In this document: in pieces, positions 10,606 to 22,882 of the stretch
Numbering within the stretch: position 1 is the first letter of the stretch
Layout: every line of letters begins with the position of its first letter
NCBI GenBank assembly: GCA_011316305.1
Contig: SAUG01000037.1
Span: forward strand, 1-52,544
Source: Rusavskia elegans
Taxonomy: Eukaryota > Ascomycota > Lecanoromycetes > Teloschistales > Teloschistaceae
Direction of reading: 5' to 3'
Length of the DNA: 52,544 bases
The notes under the pieces: generated by a model
The model's input: only the letters and a program-made list of their open reading frames with translations
Told to the model about the DNA's origin: nothing
Databases searched by the model: none
Made by a program: the position numbers and the translations under genes

Positions 10606-11618
10606 GAGGGTTCGTGGCATACAGCACACCAATTATCCAGGATCACGACATTTGTCCACGGAATTGCAATCGTCCACGACAAGAACCAACCTCCGCTCAA
10701 GACATCCGCAAGGGACACAGATCCAGCCCCTATTCGGACATCCCAACCACAACTCGTCGTGCCCAAAATCAATCGCAACATGAGCGCAGGCTACACAGCC
10801 AACCAACCAACTCGCCAAGCGCCGCGTACCGTTCCACCACGGTCCCTACTCCACGGCATGAAACCTATCCAGTAACAGCCAAGCAATCATTAGAACGAGA
10901 TCTCGTATCGAGGTACCGAATGCTCTACGCGGTCTATTGAGACTGGGTTTCGACATACATTCATGCTATATAAGGCCATTCAACTATCCGATCAAAACCC
11001 ACCGAACGGACCCCATCTATCGATATGTGTGCTGCAAAGGCCGACATATATCACATCTCAAAAATCCGCTTTACGCCAATGACGACGCAACACGCCACGC
11101 TTCAATATCTCGCCACGACATCGCCGGTATGCTACATGCATGCATTCAAACACTGAATGCTGCGTATATACTCGGTCAAGTGGTGTTCCGTTACGGATGC
11201 TCATAATTGAGGCATTGAGAGGGTGTATGTGAGGAAAGGGGGCGTGCTTCTGTTGTTGTATGAAGCTTTACAAGGAGATGAGGAAATAGGGTGGGGTGTT
11301 TTCATAGGGAGGGTGGATAAAGTGTGTATTAACGCGATAGAGGATGATTCAGATATATTTTTCTCCTGGTTGTGCCTTGTTGGTGCTTTCTATGATATCT
11401 ATTTCCCTTTCACATGAGATAGAGAGGCAAAGTCAGCCCTGACGGTAAATGGGATGGAAAATGTTGGAAGGATATGAGACTTTCTCTTTTGTTTGATTCA
11501 GAGACGCACGATAGATAAATAAATCCCAACCTTCCCTCACCAAATATACACAGCAAGTGTGCCCATCCCTTAATTCCAAAACCAAAAACCCCAATACAGT
11601 CCTCCCTCCCCGCAAACA
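10606..11618. other. intergenic with one dispersed repeat copy
   Basis: Convergent 3' regions of the ankyrin gene and the P450. No coding region is supported. A copy of the second subfamily of the TCGAGGTACCGA repeat is present at 10883-10926. Confidence 0.5.
10883..10926 (+). repeat. dispersed TCGAGGTACCGA repeat, subfamily 2
   Basis: This 44-bp segment aligns without gaps to 45584-45627 with 33 matches; most differences are transitions. The shared core is AACGARATCYC followed by TCGAGGTACCGA. It is intergenic. Confidence 0.55.
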
Positions 11619-13386
11619 TCACACCCTAAACCCAACCTTACAGCCCCACAAATTCCGACTCGTCAACGCCACCCGCCCCTGCCACTCCCTCCCATCCCTC
11701 CCCTCGATCCCCTCAAACCTCCTCACAATCCGCACAACCACAAACGCCGTTTCACCCAGAGCTTTATACTTGCCCACGCAGGCTCTGGGGCCGGCGCCAA
11801 AGGGCATGTATTGCCATCTCATCTTACCATTACTACTTTCACTGTTCTCGTCATCCCAGCGATCGGGGTTGAAGATGTTGGCGTCGGGACCCCAGAGTGA
11901 GGGCTGCCGGTGCAGGACGTAGGAGGAGGTGTCGAAGATTGTGTTTTTGGGGACGTAGAGGGGGGAGAGGTTTTGGGGGCCGCCGCCACGGGGGAGGGTG
12001 GTGGGGTGCAGGGCGATACGGTTCATTTGGGGGAAGATGGGGTGGAGGCGGAGGGCTGTGTTGGGGGGTTGGTTAGGGGTTTGTAATTGGACGAGCGGAT
12101 GAATGAATGAATGGATAGGTGGATGGGATGAACGAAGCGGGGGGGAAAGGTGGTGGATAGGGGATTTCAGGAAGAGGAGGAGCGAGGGGGGACGTACTTT
12201 CTTTGAGTATATTTTGCAGGTATTTCATATGCATTAGACGATCGAAATCTGGTTCTTCGTCGCCGAGCGCGAGGACTTCTTGACGTAGTTTTTTGTATAC
12301 AGCAGGGTGCCGAGCAAGGAGGAAGAAAACATTGCTAAGTAGAGCGGCGGTTGTTCCTTGCGTGGCCATGAGGGTTTGGAGGATTTCGTTGCGGAGGGTG
12401 AGTGGTGAGGATGTTTGGAGAGCGAGGTGGTAGAGCAAAGGTTTACTGCGGGATCCAAAGCGCGATACATCATCATTGTTTTTGTCGTGAGGAGAAGAAT
12501 CGGACATGACGCTCCGGCGATATTCCAGGGCTTTCTGTACGTACTTGTCGGCGAATGCGTGAGTTATCTTACATGCTTCTCGCCATTTGGAATTTTGATA
12601 GAGGAACTTGAAGGGACCGAGGGCGATGCGGAAGCCGGAGCCAAACATCGCGTAGTCGAACGCATCCATGAATGCTTGTGAATCTTTAGAGGTCGAATTG
12701 GATAGGGCACCGTAGCTTTCACCGAAGATGAATTCGGTTGACGTATCGAGATACTAATTATTACTGTTAACATCAGATTCCTTGAGAGAGAGCCATTGCA
12801 AGGCAACGAAATGGGGGCCGGGAACACTGACGAGATCGAAAAACAGAGCTTGCAAATCTACCGTTCCACCGTCGCTCGGAATCTTATCCATCATCTTCTC
12901 CAACGCCTTGCCCAACCCTTCCAGACCGGCTACGATATTCGCCCTGTTGAAGCCTGGTTTCAGCAATGCCCGCGAATGTTCCCACGCCGAGCCGTCAGTC
13001 GTAATGAAGCCCCTGCCGCAAAACGGATCTTGAGCCGGCAGTCGTAGTGGTTCTACACCCCAATTCTGGAAGTCGCTCGAGTAGACAGCTTGCAAATTCT
13101 CGGGCTCGATGGTATTGATTGAAGGTGTGCCGAAGAGGTTGGTCTGGAACGTCGGGCCATAGGTGTTGTAGCGGGCGAGAAGCTCGGGGAGGTAACGGTT
13201 TTCGGAGAAAATCTTGCCAGTTTCGAGAAAGAAGTCGAGGCCGAGGAAGGGGTCTTTATGGGGATAACGTCTGGGTGGAAGACAGCCATTGGAGCGGGCG
13301 AGGTAGAGGTTTTGGAGATATCGGTAGATATGATATGTGGCAAAGAGACAGACTCCCGTTACTAGGAAAGGCAGAAGCAAAGCCAT
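11619..13386 (-). CDS. cytochrome P450, CYP52-like
   Basis: Exons 13386-12832, 12753-12198 and 12055-11619 (introns of 78 and 142 nt) give 515 aa. An N-terminal membrane anchor (residues 1-22) is followed by the P450 landmarks. After the second intron is removed the ExxR of helix K appears as KETLRLHP (E370, R373), then FNPDRWDD and the haem loop PFGAGPRACVG with Cys 463. The join FFDL-YLDTSTEFIFGES matches the CYP52/CYP539-type alkane and fatty-acid hydroxylases. Helix I reads MATQGTT (315-320) instead of the usual AGRDTT, so the acidic residue before the conserved Thr is missing. It would be ER-anchored and need a P450 reductase. Subfamily and substrate are not certain. Intron 2 contains GAAT/GGAT simple repeats. 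Confidence 0.88.
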
Positions 13387-14392
13387 ATCGGAAGCTTAAA
13401 GATCGATATGTCGGTATAGCATTTCATACGTCGATACACGGGAAAGGCGCTCGGCTTGAGTGTCAACCGATGTATCGATGTCCACCATGCCAGTGAAACA
13501 AATGAATTATCGAGGCACCAAAAAGGGAGCTTGATGGACACGTGGCTTAGATGGAGTAAATTACGACGAGCTTGTTCTCTTGAAAAGAAGGGTAATAGAT
13601 TGTGCAGTGTTTTGATGATATACTTAAAAGAGAGATATGAGACGACACCAGCAATGGGCCCGTGTGGCAGTGTTCCAAATCCTTCGATTCTCACAAAGTC
13701 AATGGGAAGGATTGCAGCCGTTCAACAAATCTATCGATGTCGTGGCCCCTTCTAAATGAGAGCTTCAAAAGTCCATCTCTCGCATCACCGAGGCTGAAAT
13801 GAAGGTTCCAGGAAAAAGAGTAGGAAGAAAGCTGCGTATGCAGCGATGATAGATACTATACAAAGACTATGTTACCTCCAAAGGAAATAGAAAAGGTTAT
13901 GCAAACAGCTCTTGAAGAGATCGAAACTTAGTGTCATCCGAGCCAAGATCGGATTCATCCGAAGTCTGACCGGCACCAAGCCTAATCAGGTCATTTACTG
14001 ATGAATGCCAATGAGATCGACGTTGCTGGCCAGGTGAGCTTAGTAGCCAAATGTAGCCGGCCCATCGAGGGGATGATGCATCCAGGCTACCCTACTCTCA
14101 CGGAGTAAAGATCAACGGGATCATATCTACCTTATCCAGTTTAATTCAAAGTAGGGCAATGCACAACCTGTACCTTACATATCATTGCTAGGGTAATCCC
14201 TGTAGATTCAGCCGCAATACTAGCGAGGAATGCGGCTGCCATCACCAACGGGTATCTTCGCAATAATGAATCATCACGCAAGCCATAGAAGAAACTATGT
14301 CCCCATCCTCTCGAAGCCATAGTCCAGTATCTCCAATCCCTCCTACCTCCCACTCCTACCCACACACTCCTTTCCATCAATCCACCCCATGA
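13387..14392. other. intergenic, no gene recognised
   Basis: Promoter of the P450 and 3' flank of the EBP-family gene. Short open frames on both strands show no domain. No repeats or RNA genes were identified. Confidence 0.5.
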
Positions 14393-15265
14393 CTACCGCC
14401 CCTTCTTTCCCTCGGCCTCCACCCTCTCCATGCTGTCTTTGAACGCCCCCCTCACCTCGCCCCAAGCAACCCACAAGCACCACGCAGGCATAACCACCCA
14501 AATCCCATTGAAAAACACCAGGTACAGCCACAGATACATCCAATCCCCCGTACTCAAGTTCGTATTCCCACTCAGCCATTCCGGCGCAAACGTCATGAAC
14601 CCGCCGTAGATTTCCCCCGTCGCGAGCACAATCATTGAAAACCACAGTTTTGCCGCATTATCGCCGCTAGTGTTCTTAAGCGAGTTCGTTGTATTGGTAT
14701 TACCGGTTGATGTGGTTGAAGCTCGATGGTGGGAGGAATGAGGTGGGCACTGCTGGAGAAGGTAGCAGATATGACATGCCAACGGCCCCGCAATGAAAAC
14801 GGTCAGGAGTTCGATGGATATGATATTCGTATCGGTATTCGCCCAACGGGCATCGGCGCGAGCGTATTCCTGCCATAGAAGGGCTGTAGGCGAAGAGCTA
14901 TGGGCGGCGCCATATCGGCGATTGGGCTGGCCTAAGAAAACATTGGCTTTTGATGAGGTACTGCTGAGGAGGGATGCGGGATGTGGATAGTCGCTGGAGG
15001 AGGTTGCGGCAGGAAGTGTGCTGTAGGAGAAGAAGGAGTGGTAGAGGAAGGAGCCTTCGAAGATGGTGTGGATGAGGAAGTCGAAGAGGTGCCAGGTGTG
15101 GAGGATCAGGTGTCTGCGAGGGGATGACCGTGGGAGGAGATGCCGGGAGAGGAGGATGGAGACGAGGAGGACTGTGAGGGAGAAGAGGAGAGAGAGCAGG
15201 GTGGTCAGGGAGAAGAGGGAGGGAGGAGAAGCTGGAGAGGTCGTTATCGAGGCGGAAGCAGTCAT
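14393..15265 (-). CDS. EBP/EXPERA-family membrane protein
   Basis: Intronless gene of 290 aa with at least four hydrophobic segments: near residues 18-40, around the WHLFDFLIHTIFEGSF region, at IISIELLTVFIAGPLACHI, and at the C-terminal MYLWLYLVFFNGIWVVMPAW. The FEGSFLYHSF and LVFFNGIWVVMPAW blocks and the E in SIELLTVFIAGPL resemble the EXPERA domain shared by emopamil-binding protein (sterol delta8-delta7 isomerase), TMEM97 and TM6SF2. Fungi normally use ERG2 for this sterol step, so enzymatic identity should not be assumed. A Ser/Thr-rich loop (about residues 175-200) separates two helices. It is divergent from the SDR gene with 583 bp between starts. Confidence 0.7.
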   Translation of the reverse strand: MTASASITTSPASPPSLFSLTTLLSLLFSLTVLLVSILLSRHLLPRSSPRRHLILHTWHLFDFLIHTIFEGSFLYHSFFSYSTLPAATSSSDYPHPASLLSSTSSKANVFLGQPNRRYGAAHSSSPTALLWQEYARADARWANTDTNIISIELLTVFIAGPLACHICYLLQQCPPHSSHHRASTTSTGNTNTTNSLKNTSGDNAAKLWFSMIVLATGEIYGGFMTFAPEWLSGNTNLSTGDWMYLWLYLVFFNGIWVVMPAWCLWVAWGEVRGAFKDSMERVEAEGKKGR

Positions 15266-15848
15266 TGGATGAAATGAATGCCTTACCTAGAGTATAACCG
15301 AGTACGAAGTGCCAATGGTCACAAGTTGAGAATTGAGGAGATGGAAAAAGCCGTTTCAGCTCCTGTCTCTCTCGCCCCCCTAACCCCCTTATCAATACTC
15401 CACAAGTTGGGGAATGGCATGCATGCCAGCCGCAAAACGCACGGCGGGAAGGATCTCTTTGCCCCCCGCGCAACGATCTGCTTGGTTCCAGATGCATTTA
15501 GCCTCATGTACGAGAGTCCCGAGTTGGAATCGACTTCAAACCAGTTCGTCGAGGCCCAGTCACGCAAAGGCACAAAGGCCCAAAATGCACCTTTCCTCTT
15601 CCCCGCGCGCTGTTCCGCCTTGTGAGCCGTGAGTCTGTGAGACGAGACGGGTGAATGCGAGTCCCGGAAGTTGGGATATTTGCGGTCCCAGCGCTCAGGT
15701 CACGCTTCTTGGTACCACTGGATCGAATCTGCCTGAGTGTCCGAGGAAGCATCACACTCACACAACGCACATATATAATCCCCGAGGGACCTCAGCTGCC
15801 CGTCATGGATCCACCCGCTCACAACCCTGAGACATGCATGGTCGAAAG
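15266..15848. promoter_or_regulatory. divergent promoter region, EBP-like and SDR genes
   Basis: This 583-bp interval separates two divergently transcribed genes and must hold both promoters. A TATATAAT-like stretch occurs about 75 bp before the SDR start (near 15770). No specific factor site is claimed. Confidence 0.4.
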
Positions 15849-16898
15849 ATGGACGATCTCATCGATCTTGGCTTCCGGTTAGAACGCACCCACGTCGTCG
15901 TCACAGGGGGTTCGGGATACATTGGCTCAGCGACTGTATGATTACAATCACATGCCCAATTGCCCCCCAACTCCTCCCAGTACCTTGACCATCCGCAGGT
16001 GAAAGCATTCCTGGCCGCCGGCGCCTACGTCACCGTCTTCGACATCAACAAGCCCAAAATCCCTATCCAACACCTCCATTTCAAATTCCACCACGTCGAC
16101 ATCTCCTCCGAAGAACAACTCGCCATCGCCTTCGAAGCCGCCCGCCGCGATTTCGGCATCGTCCAATGCTGCGTCGCACTCGCATCGCTCCATCGCAGCG
16201 TCCTCCCGCACCATGGCTCCCTCATGGACATGCCCGTCGAACAATGGCGCCAAACCCACCGCACCAACGTCGAAGGCACAATGTTGACCGCAAAATGGTG
16301 GATGCGGCAGGTCAAGCACACGAGCCCGGACACCCGCAACGTCAGCCTGATCATCGTAGGCAGCGAGAGCGGCCATTTCGGCGAGAGGATGAATGCCGAT
16401 TATGCGAGTGGGAAGAGCGCCGTGCAGACGGGGTTGTTGCAGAGTTTGAAGAGTGATGTCCCCCGCGTTTTTCCGGGCGGCAGGTGAGTTTACCTTCTTT
16501 TAAATCTCGAAACTGCCCTGGGCATTCATTCTGTGCGAGAGCAGGAGCGCTGATGCCTTGATATCTATAGGGTCAATGCCGTCGCCCCCGGCCCCGTCGA
16601 CACCGACCAATTCAAATACGAATGCCAGCAAAACCCCAACCAATACTGGCAGGACGCCCAAGCTACGTCCGTTCCCTCCCCCTTTCCTTCTATCATACCC
16701 TTCCTCACCAGTCCAGTCCAACACTAACATACCACCATCAGCACCGCACTCGCCCAGCCCGTTCCGCCCATGGCGGTCGCGAGGAGCATTCTTTTCCTGG
16801 CTAGCGAGGCCTGGAGTAGCCATATCACGGGCCAGGTTTTGAATGTCGATTGTGGGAAGCAAGGGAAGGTGTTGTGGCCCAAGGAGGAGTTGTCTTGA
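15849..16898 (+). CDS. short-chain dehydrogenase/reductase
   Basis: Four exons, 15849-15935, 15999-16483, 16571-16666 and 16742-16898, with introns of 63, 87 and 75 nt, give 274 aa, the classical SDR length. The NAD(P)-binding TGGSGYIG motif is at residues 19-26. The catalytic Tyr-x-x-x-Lys is YASGK (Y164, K168), with an upstream Ser in IIVGSESGHFG. The C-terminal VNAVAPGPVDTD and the closing segment ITGQVLNVDCGK appear only after introns 2 and 3 are spliced, which supports the model. An acidic residue after strand 2 (TVFDINKP) suggests NAD preference by inference. Substrate unknown; cytosolic. Another ATG at 15805 is in a different frame and was rejected. Confidence 0.88.
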
Positions 16899-17486
16899 TC
16901 CGAAGGCCTGTTTGGCTGATCTTGGCTACATTCTGTGAAGGGACCCAACGTTGGGTATGGGAGATCTGGTCTTGTTTGCTTCGGGATTTCTTACAAGGTT
17001 GTAATACTGTACCAGTTTCACTTAGAGATTTGCTTGGAGTGCATGTTGGATGTTGGAGGACCGGACAAATAATCGTTAAGACTTTGGAATAGCACCCTCA
17101 ATCCCAACCACGGCACTTTCACTTGCAAGAACCTTTCCTGGTAGCATATATCTTTATTCCTAGTTTAGAATACAGCCCAGTCGTCCTGATCTTGTTCTGC
17201 TTGAGAGCCCACGGCATGACCCAGTAGATCCCCAATAAGAATGATCCTGATTACCCTCGTACACGTAAAGTCTCCGGATCTAGTATAAACAAGCTGATGT
17301 AAAGTATACAGCAGCATATGGTCTCGTCCGTCGTCCTTCCCTCCATGGACTTCCAAAAAATAGTGCTCATGCACACCACGTTTAAAAATGCAAGATAAAG
17401 CAAATGGTCCCGTTGGGCGCCTGTGAGAACGCCTGTCCTACCCTTCGATTAAGGTGCTCAAGCTGTGAAGCCTACTCTCGGACTTT
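16899..17486. other. convergent intergenic region
   Basis: 3' flanks of the SDR (+) and KDM5 (-) genes. No coding or RNA feature recognised. Confidence 0.5.
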
Positions 17487-20400
17487 CTACTGGAGATATT
17501 CATCGACGAGTCTTATTTCTTGTTCCTCGTCGTCGTGGAATCGGCGTTCTTCGAGAGCCTCGGCGGCTTCATTACGTGGGCTGGGTTCTTCGTTCGGGTC
17601 GGTCGTAAATTCGGCAAAGACATGATCCATGTCTTTGGCTGACTGTGAGGGTGTCGTGTAGGGGTTGTGCTGAGGACTGAGCATATTGCTCGAGCCAACG
17701 TTCCCCCCAGTGAGGGAGGTTGAGAAATTCATATTAGTAGGACTGAACAGACTCGGGTCTAAAGACGGACCGGAACGGCTAATCGGCGAGCGTGGAGGAA
17801 ATCCTGGGGAGTCAAGCCGGCTAGAGTGAGAGCTGTGTGAATGCTGGTGGCTCTGATAGTATGGCCCTGATGCAAAGGCTGGAGAACCTGGATGATGGTT
17901 GTTGCCGTGAGACGATGAGAAATACGGAGTGTATGTAGGATCCGTATGTGTCGTACTCAAGGCTGTTGGGAGTCGATGATTGTGGTTATGCGGATCACGT
18001 CCGCTGCCGGTCGATGCGGAGTTTGGCGTGTCCGATCTACCACGGCCGCGGCGAGGTGCTGGCTGAAGTGGGTGGTGACCTACGGGTGAATCGGGACCAC
18101 TGGCTTTGCGTTGCTTGCTGAAGTTGTGTTGCCTGGTTTTGAGGTGCTGGGGCAGCTCCTCGGGGTTGGTGATACCTAGGCGAACCATTTCTTTCTGCTG
18201 TTTTGTCGGACGCGGCTTGCGGGTAGACAACGAAACCTCGAGCATTGGAGGGGGCTCTGGAGCCACTGGAGCCCACTTGTGGAGTTCTTGACGGAAGAAA
18301 TTCGTCTCATGAGAGAGTAAAATCTCGGCCCCTTCGATTTTCCGGAGATAGAACCGTTGCGTGGTGACTTCCTCTGGCGTGGTTATCACTGGGTTGGTGT
18401 ATGGCCGCATGAAGTCTCGGAACTGCTGAGCGGTATCGATGATCTCGGCAAGAATTTCTTCCTCCTCTGGCTGGAAGGGAAGATTAGTGATCTTGGTCTG
18501 CCAATCCTGCAACTCTTCAAGCTTTGGGCGAGCCGCATCTCGGGGGATCTTCACTCTCCAGTCACAGATGGGGCACTGATACGGATCGTCCTCCTTGACT
18601 TTGCCACGGGCGATCTTAAGGCACTTTCCGTGATACCTGCGCTGCCATTTAGCTTGAGACATAATGACTGGCACCAGGAATCTTACCATTCATGACACAG
18701 CGTGCATTCGATCATCAGGCCAGCTTCAGGTTGACGGCACATGCAAAAGACCTCCCGAGCAGGTTCGACTTCCTGCGAATCGACTGGGGTATGTTCTCTT
18801 GAGGCTGGCTCCACCGGCATTCGAGGTTTGTCCTGAAGATCGAAACAATGCCGATTGTGTTCAGCAACATGACCCATGTGCTGTATGAGGATGTGCAACG
18901 GTGCATTGGCTTTCTTGAATAGCTTCTTGCCTTCGCGCATCCAGTCCTCATGACGTTTGATCTCTTTCTCCAAGTCGGTCGTTCCCGTAGGCTTGCTATT
19001 GAGTTCGGAAAGACCGTCGAGGACGTCACGTACTGCCTTGTATTTGGGCCTGTTCCGAAATTCGGGGTTCCTACATTTGGCATACATATCCTGGATTTGC
19101 CGATGGGCTTCTCGTTGCTTGGCCAGGATGTTATCAATCGCGAGCAATGTTTGCCGTGAGACGGGAAGGGCTCCTGCTTGTGTCGACAAAGCTTCGAGTT
19201 GCTGATAGTGCACCACTTCCGCCGAGATCAGTTCCTTGGCCTTTGCTTCCCACACCTCACCCTGCGCTTGTTGCTCTCTGTAGTATTGCATCAGCTCACT
19301 GTGTTCTGGGATCCCAATCTCGCCCGCCTTGGTGATGATCTCAGCGACATCATCCAACGTTTGAAATTGTCCTCTCAATGCGCGTGCCTTGTCGTTCCAT
19401 TTCATTTGCTGCACCACCGACTCGAGCTCCTCCACTTCTGGAATGTCGACGTTGAACGATTTACCCAATTCAACCATATCCACATACTCCTGCGTTGACT
19501 GGAGACCCACGTTGACGAGGGCAGTGTTTGCATCTCGTTGGAATTGGGCAATCGATTCCGAACGTTCGGTCAAGATCGTGATCTCCGGGCAGTCGAAAGA
19601 TATTTCTTCAGCGGTTGCCAGAAGCTTGTGGATATTCTCGATCTTGCGAAGCTCCTTCTCGCGTTCCTCCACCTCTGCCGCCTTAGCAGATGTGCTTTTC
19701 CGCCAGACTCGGTCGTTTTTACGCCGGTTCTGCTGCTTTCGCGTAATGTAGTTAGTAGCTTCGTCCACCCATGCATTACACTTATTGACAAAGGTTTTCA
19801 GGTCTGATAGCCCCGGGAGATCGTACGGTATACGCTCACCTTCACTGACGAGCGACCGAAGGACTTTTAAAGAAGGCTTGGGCTCATCGTCCAAGATCTT
19901 GTCCAGCTTCTCCTGCCAAGCTTCCGGCATCCTTGAACGGTCGGTCACTTTCTGTACGATAGCCTCGAGCGCACTGTCCGAATACCGATAGATGAGACTA
20001 TGTGCTGGACTTGTCAGCCGGCGCTCCTCATCGGCATCGCAGCAATCAACAGCTCCAGCGTGTAAGAGGCACATAACTTTCGAACTCGTATTGCATCGAA
20101 AGCGGGAAAGGTAGCTGTAGGCTTTGCAGAAAGTGCACTGATAGTCGTTCTCGGGCACGTCCTTTTCATCGACCTGGTGGCCAAATCCCGAGTCGGAAGT
20201 GGATTCCACTCCTGGCTCATCGATCTTGCTGTGACGATCAGCAATTTCTTTGCGACGTCCCAATAGGTCAGCTCGTTGCTGCATTTCCCGTTGTCGCAGC
20301 CTTTGTAATGCCGGAGCAAGCCATTTGGCGGTTTTGATTGTGGTATCTCGATTTGCAGCTGTCATCAGCATTTCATCGTGGGAAAAGCAAGGCTGCTTTC

Positions 20401-22882
20401 GAAATTCTTGCAGCCTCTCAACTCCCGCCTCACCAAAGGGTTCCCAATCATGTGGTGCGAAGTTGACCGCCTCATTGAAGTTGAACCCATGGTTGAAACC
20501 TGCATGATAAGCTTGAGGGAATGTGATGACAAACTGCCCAGCTCGCTGGTCCAACGCATATACATTGACTCCAGCTTTCTTCAGCTGGTCAGGAGGGAGT
20601 AAAGTCACAAGCTGGAAGAGGAGATCCGGCTGCGACTCGAAAAGTTCTGGGACCGCTTGCTTCATAGCTTGTTCGAATCGCTCGGCGTCAGCCCCAGGGA
20701 TGCCGTACCAAGTCTTGGTGGAACCGAAATGCTGATAATTGGCTGAATAGCTGTAGTGGTCCTCATTATGCCAGCAGAACGTAGAGAAGCACATTCCAAC
20801 GTAGAGCCACGGGACAGTCATCCCAGACACGTCCGATTTGATATGGCGGAAGAGAGACTCTGGATGCAAAGGGAGCACATTGAGGTTCCAAGGATCTGTT
20901 GAGTAAGAATTCAGAGGGTTCTTCTCGATGGTAGGAAAGCCGCTCCCATGGGTAGTCGAGTGTATGTCGGCTCCGTACTCAACCTCGACGGTTTCGGTGA
21001 TACTTTCCACTAGCCGCCAGAACTCACGTTCCACATCATCTTCCGTCACTTGCCGTTTGGTGTTTAGGACTGGATCGAAAGGCATCCTTGGAGCGAAGTA
21101 CGACTCCTTGAATGATTGGGCCTTCTCTTGGAATTGCTTCAAAGAATAGATGCCACCTTCCTCGAAGCCAAACTCTCCTGTACCGACAAGACATCGCGGG
21201 CAGTGCCAATCCTGGTTCGCTGGAATCTCCACCGCAGGGTCCAAGCAGTACCAATGATAGCTACTTTCGCACCCGTCGCAGGCGAAGATGGCCAACTTGT
21301 TGTCGGTCTTTCCGCAAGTATCGCAGACCTCGCCGGTCTTTCCGTTGATGTTATATCGCTGTACAGGGGCTCGCGGAATCGTCGGGCGTAACATGCTCAT
21401 GTGCGATCCAACGACAGTGGGTGCCTTCTTTAATCGTTTGCTCCGACGACCGTTTTCGTCGATACCTTCATCGCCGGGCCCTGATTCTTTCCCGGAGCCG
21501 CCATTGATGCTGTCATGGCTGATGGTTCGCTTGAGAGGATTTGGGGCATGGCCATTACTCGGTGGTCGCCCGTTCGTGAGGATGCCCGGTATGTCCCGAA
21601 GTTGTGAGTCGGAGGATTCGGCTGGCGGTTTGGGCTTTGGCCCAGACGTATTGTCTGACTTTTCTCTACTGGGCAGCAAGTTTGGCGTGTTGACCGCTTG
21701 AAAGGATGCTGGCGTAAGATTCACGGGTGTGAATCCACCGGTATTGACGGCAGTGAAGCCTGACGAAACTGGTGGCTCCTGTGGTTCCGCAGTAGGTGGC
21801 CTCTCGGATCGTTCTGATGGCTGCTGTGGCTGCTGTAAACTAGCGTTGAGGGCTACAGACGCATACATGGCGGGCGAGTCGTTCGGAGGGCCAGAGGGCG
21901 AATCTTGATGAGACTGCGACCGCTTCATTGGTGATTGAGCAGTCGAAGGGGTGAAGGGTCCACCATGTTCGATTTCCAGTTGTTGCTGCACCCCAGGTTT
22001 CGCGACCCTCAAGTATTCTTCGTAGGGATGTAGCCATTTCTGGAATGAGTTCTTCAGTGAGGTTGATAGCGACGACATGATCTTGCCACTGTAACCCAAG
22101 TCCCGCCCGATTTCCGCCCATTTCTTCAACTTGCAGACTTTTTCGAAGCCGCCTCGAGACTCGACCGCCTTTTTGAGTCTGTACAGGTCCAGTGGTTTCT
22201 TATCAACACTTGGGAAACGATTGAGGTTCAGTCCATGCTGCCTGTGGAACTTGGCGAGTTGATCGAGGTAGTTGAGGTTCGTCCGGGTTCCTGATCAGCA
22301 TATTATTAGGATCATAGGTCCGCCAAAGCGATGTGGCAGGATGGCGACATACCTCCTTCAACCGAATTGAGCTCCTGGCGCCTTGTGCGAAAGTGGAATT
22401 TCTACATGATGGTCAGTACAGTGGTTCTCTCAAGCAAGACCTGCCGCAGTCACCCCGGGGAGACTGAAGCAGACTGATCGTACCTCAGTATCGATGGCAA
22501 AGTCGGGCGTCCAGCCGGACGGTGGGATGATCTTGCATATTCCATACTTGCGCCCTTCTGGAGCGATCTTCCTGATGTATTCCATGGGGTCGCGAAAGTC
22601 GTCTTCTGTTGGTCTGAAGGTCGGTGCATCCTGAAGGCCATGAGGACGGATCCTCTTGTTCGTTTCCCGTACAGCGAGTGGATGACCTCGACGCTCAACG
22701 GTGGCCATTTCGAGAGGCGGGGCTCGGCGAGCGCTGAATGGGATGTGCGGAGGATAGGTCGGGTAGGGGGCATTATCAGCAGCATGTTTGTTGAGGGTCA
22801 CCTGGAAAGTGGCATTGACAGGCGGCGGGTGTGTCAAGGTAGTTGTGGTAGAAGTCCCACCCGTAGACGGTGGGACCACCAT
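17487..22882 (-). CDS. KDM5/JARID1-type histone H3K4 demethylase
   Basis: Four exons, 22882-22484, 22401-22353, 22290-18687 and 18636-17487 (introns 82, 62, 50 nt), give 1733 aa. In order: JmjN (about 86-127, APTFRPTEDDF), ARID (about 150-240, split over exons 2 and 3), PHD1 (about 472-517, CDTCGK...WHCPRC), JmjC (about 620-765) and a C5HC2 zinc finger (CTFCKAYSY...). A PLU-1-type helical region follows, then PHD2 (about 1331-1378, whose W codon is split by intron 3) and a Ser/His/Pro-rich tail. The Fe(II) ligands are intact: H657 and E659 in WHNEDH and H750 in GFNHGFN, so activity on trimethyl H3K4 is expected. It acts on chromatin in the nucleus as a repressor or modulator. The start is the first ATG ahead of JmjN. 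Confidence 0.95.

Noticed and set aside
11619..16898. P450, EBP-like and SDR genes as a secondary-metabolite cluster
   Set aside because: There is no backbone synthase or pathway regulator, and neighbours on both sides are housekeeping genes.
18755..18785. GCAGGTTCGACTTCCTGC, a near-perfect pol III B box
   Set aside because: It lies inside the KDM5 coding exon and encodes conserved residues; no cloverleaf can be built around it.
19389..21701. Several plus-strand open frames of 70-140 codons across KDM5
   Set aside because: All are antisense to a well-supported conserved exon and have no recognisable features.
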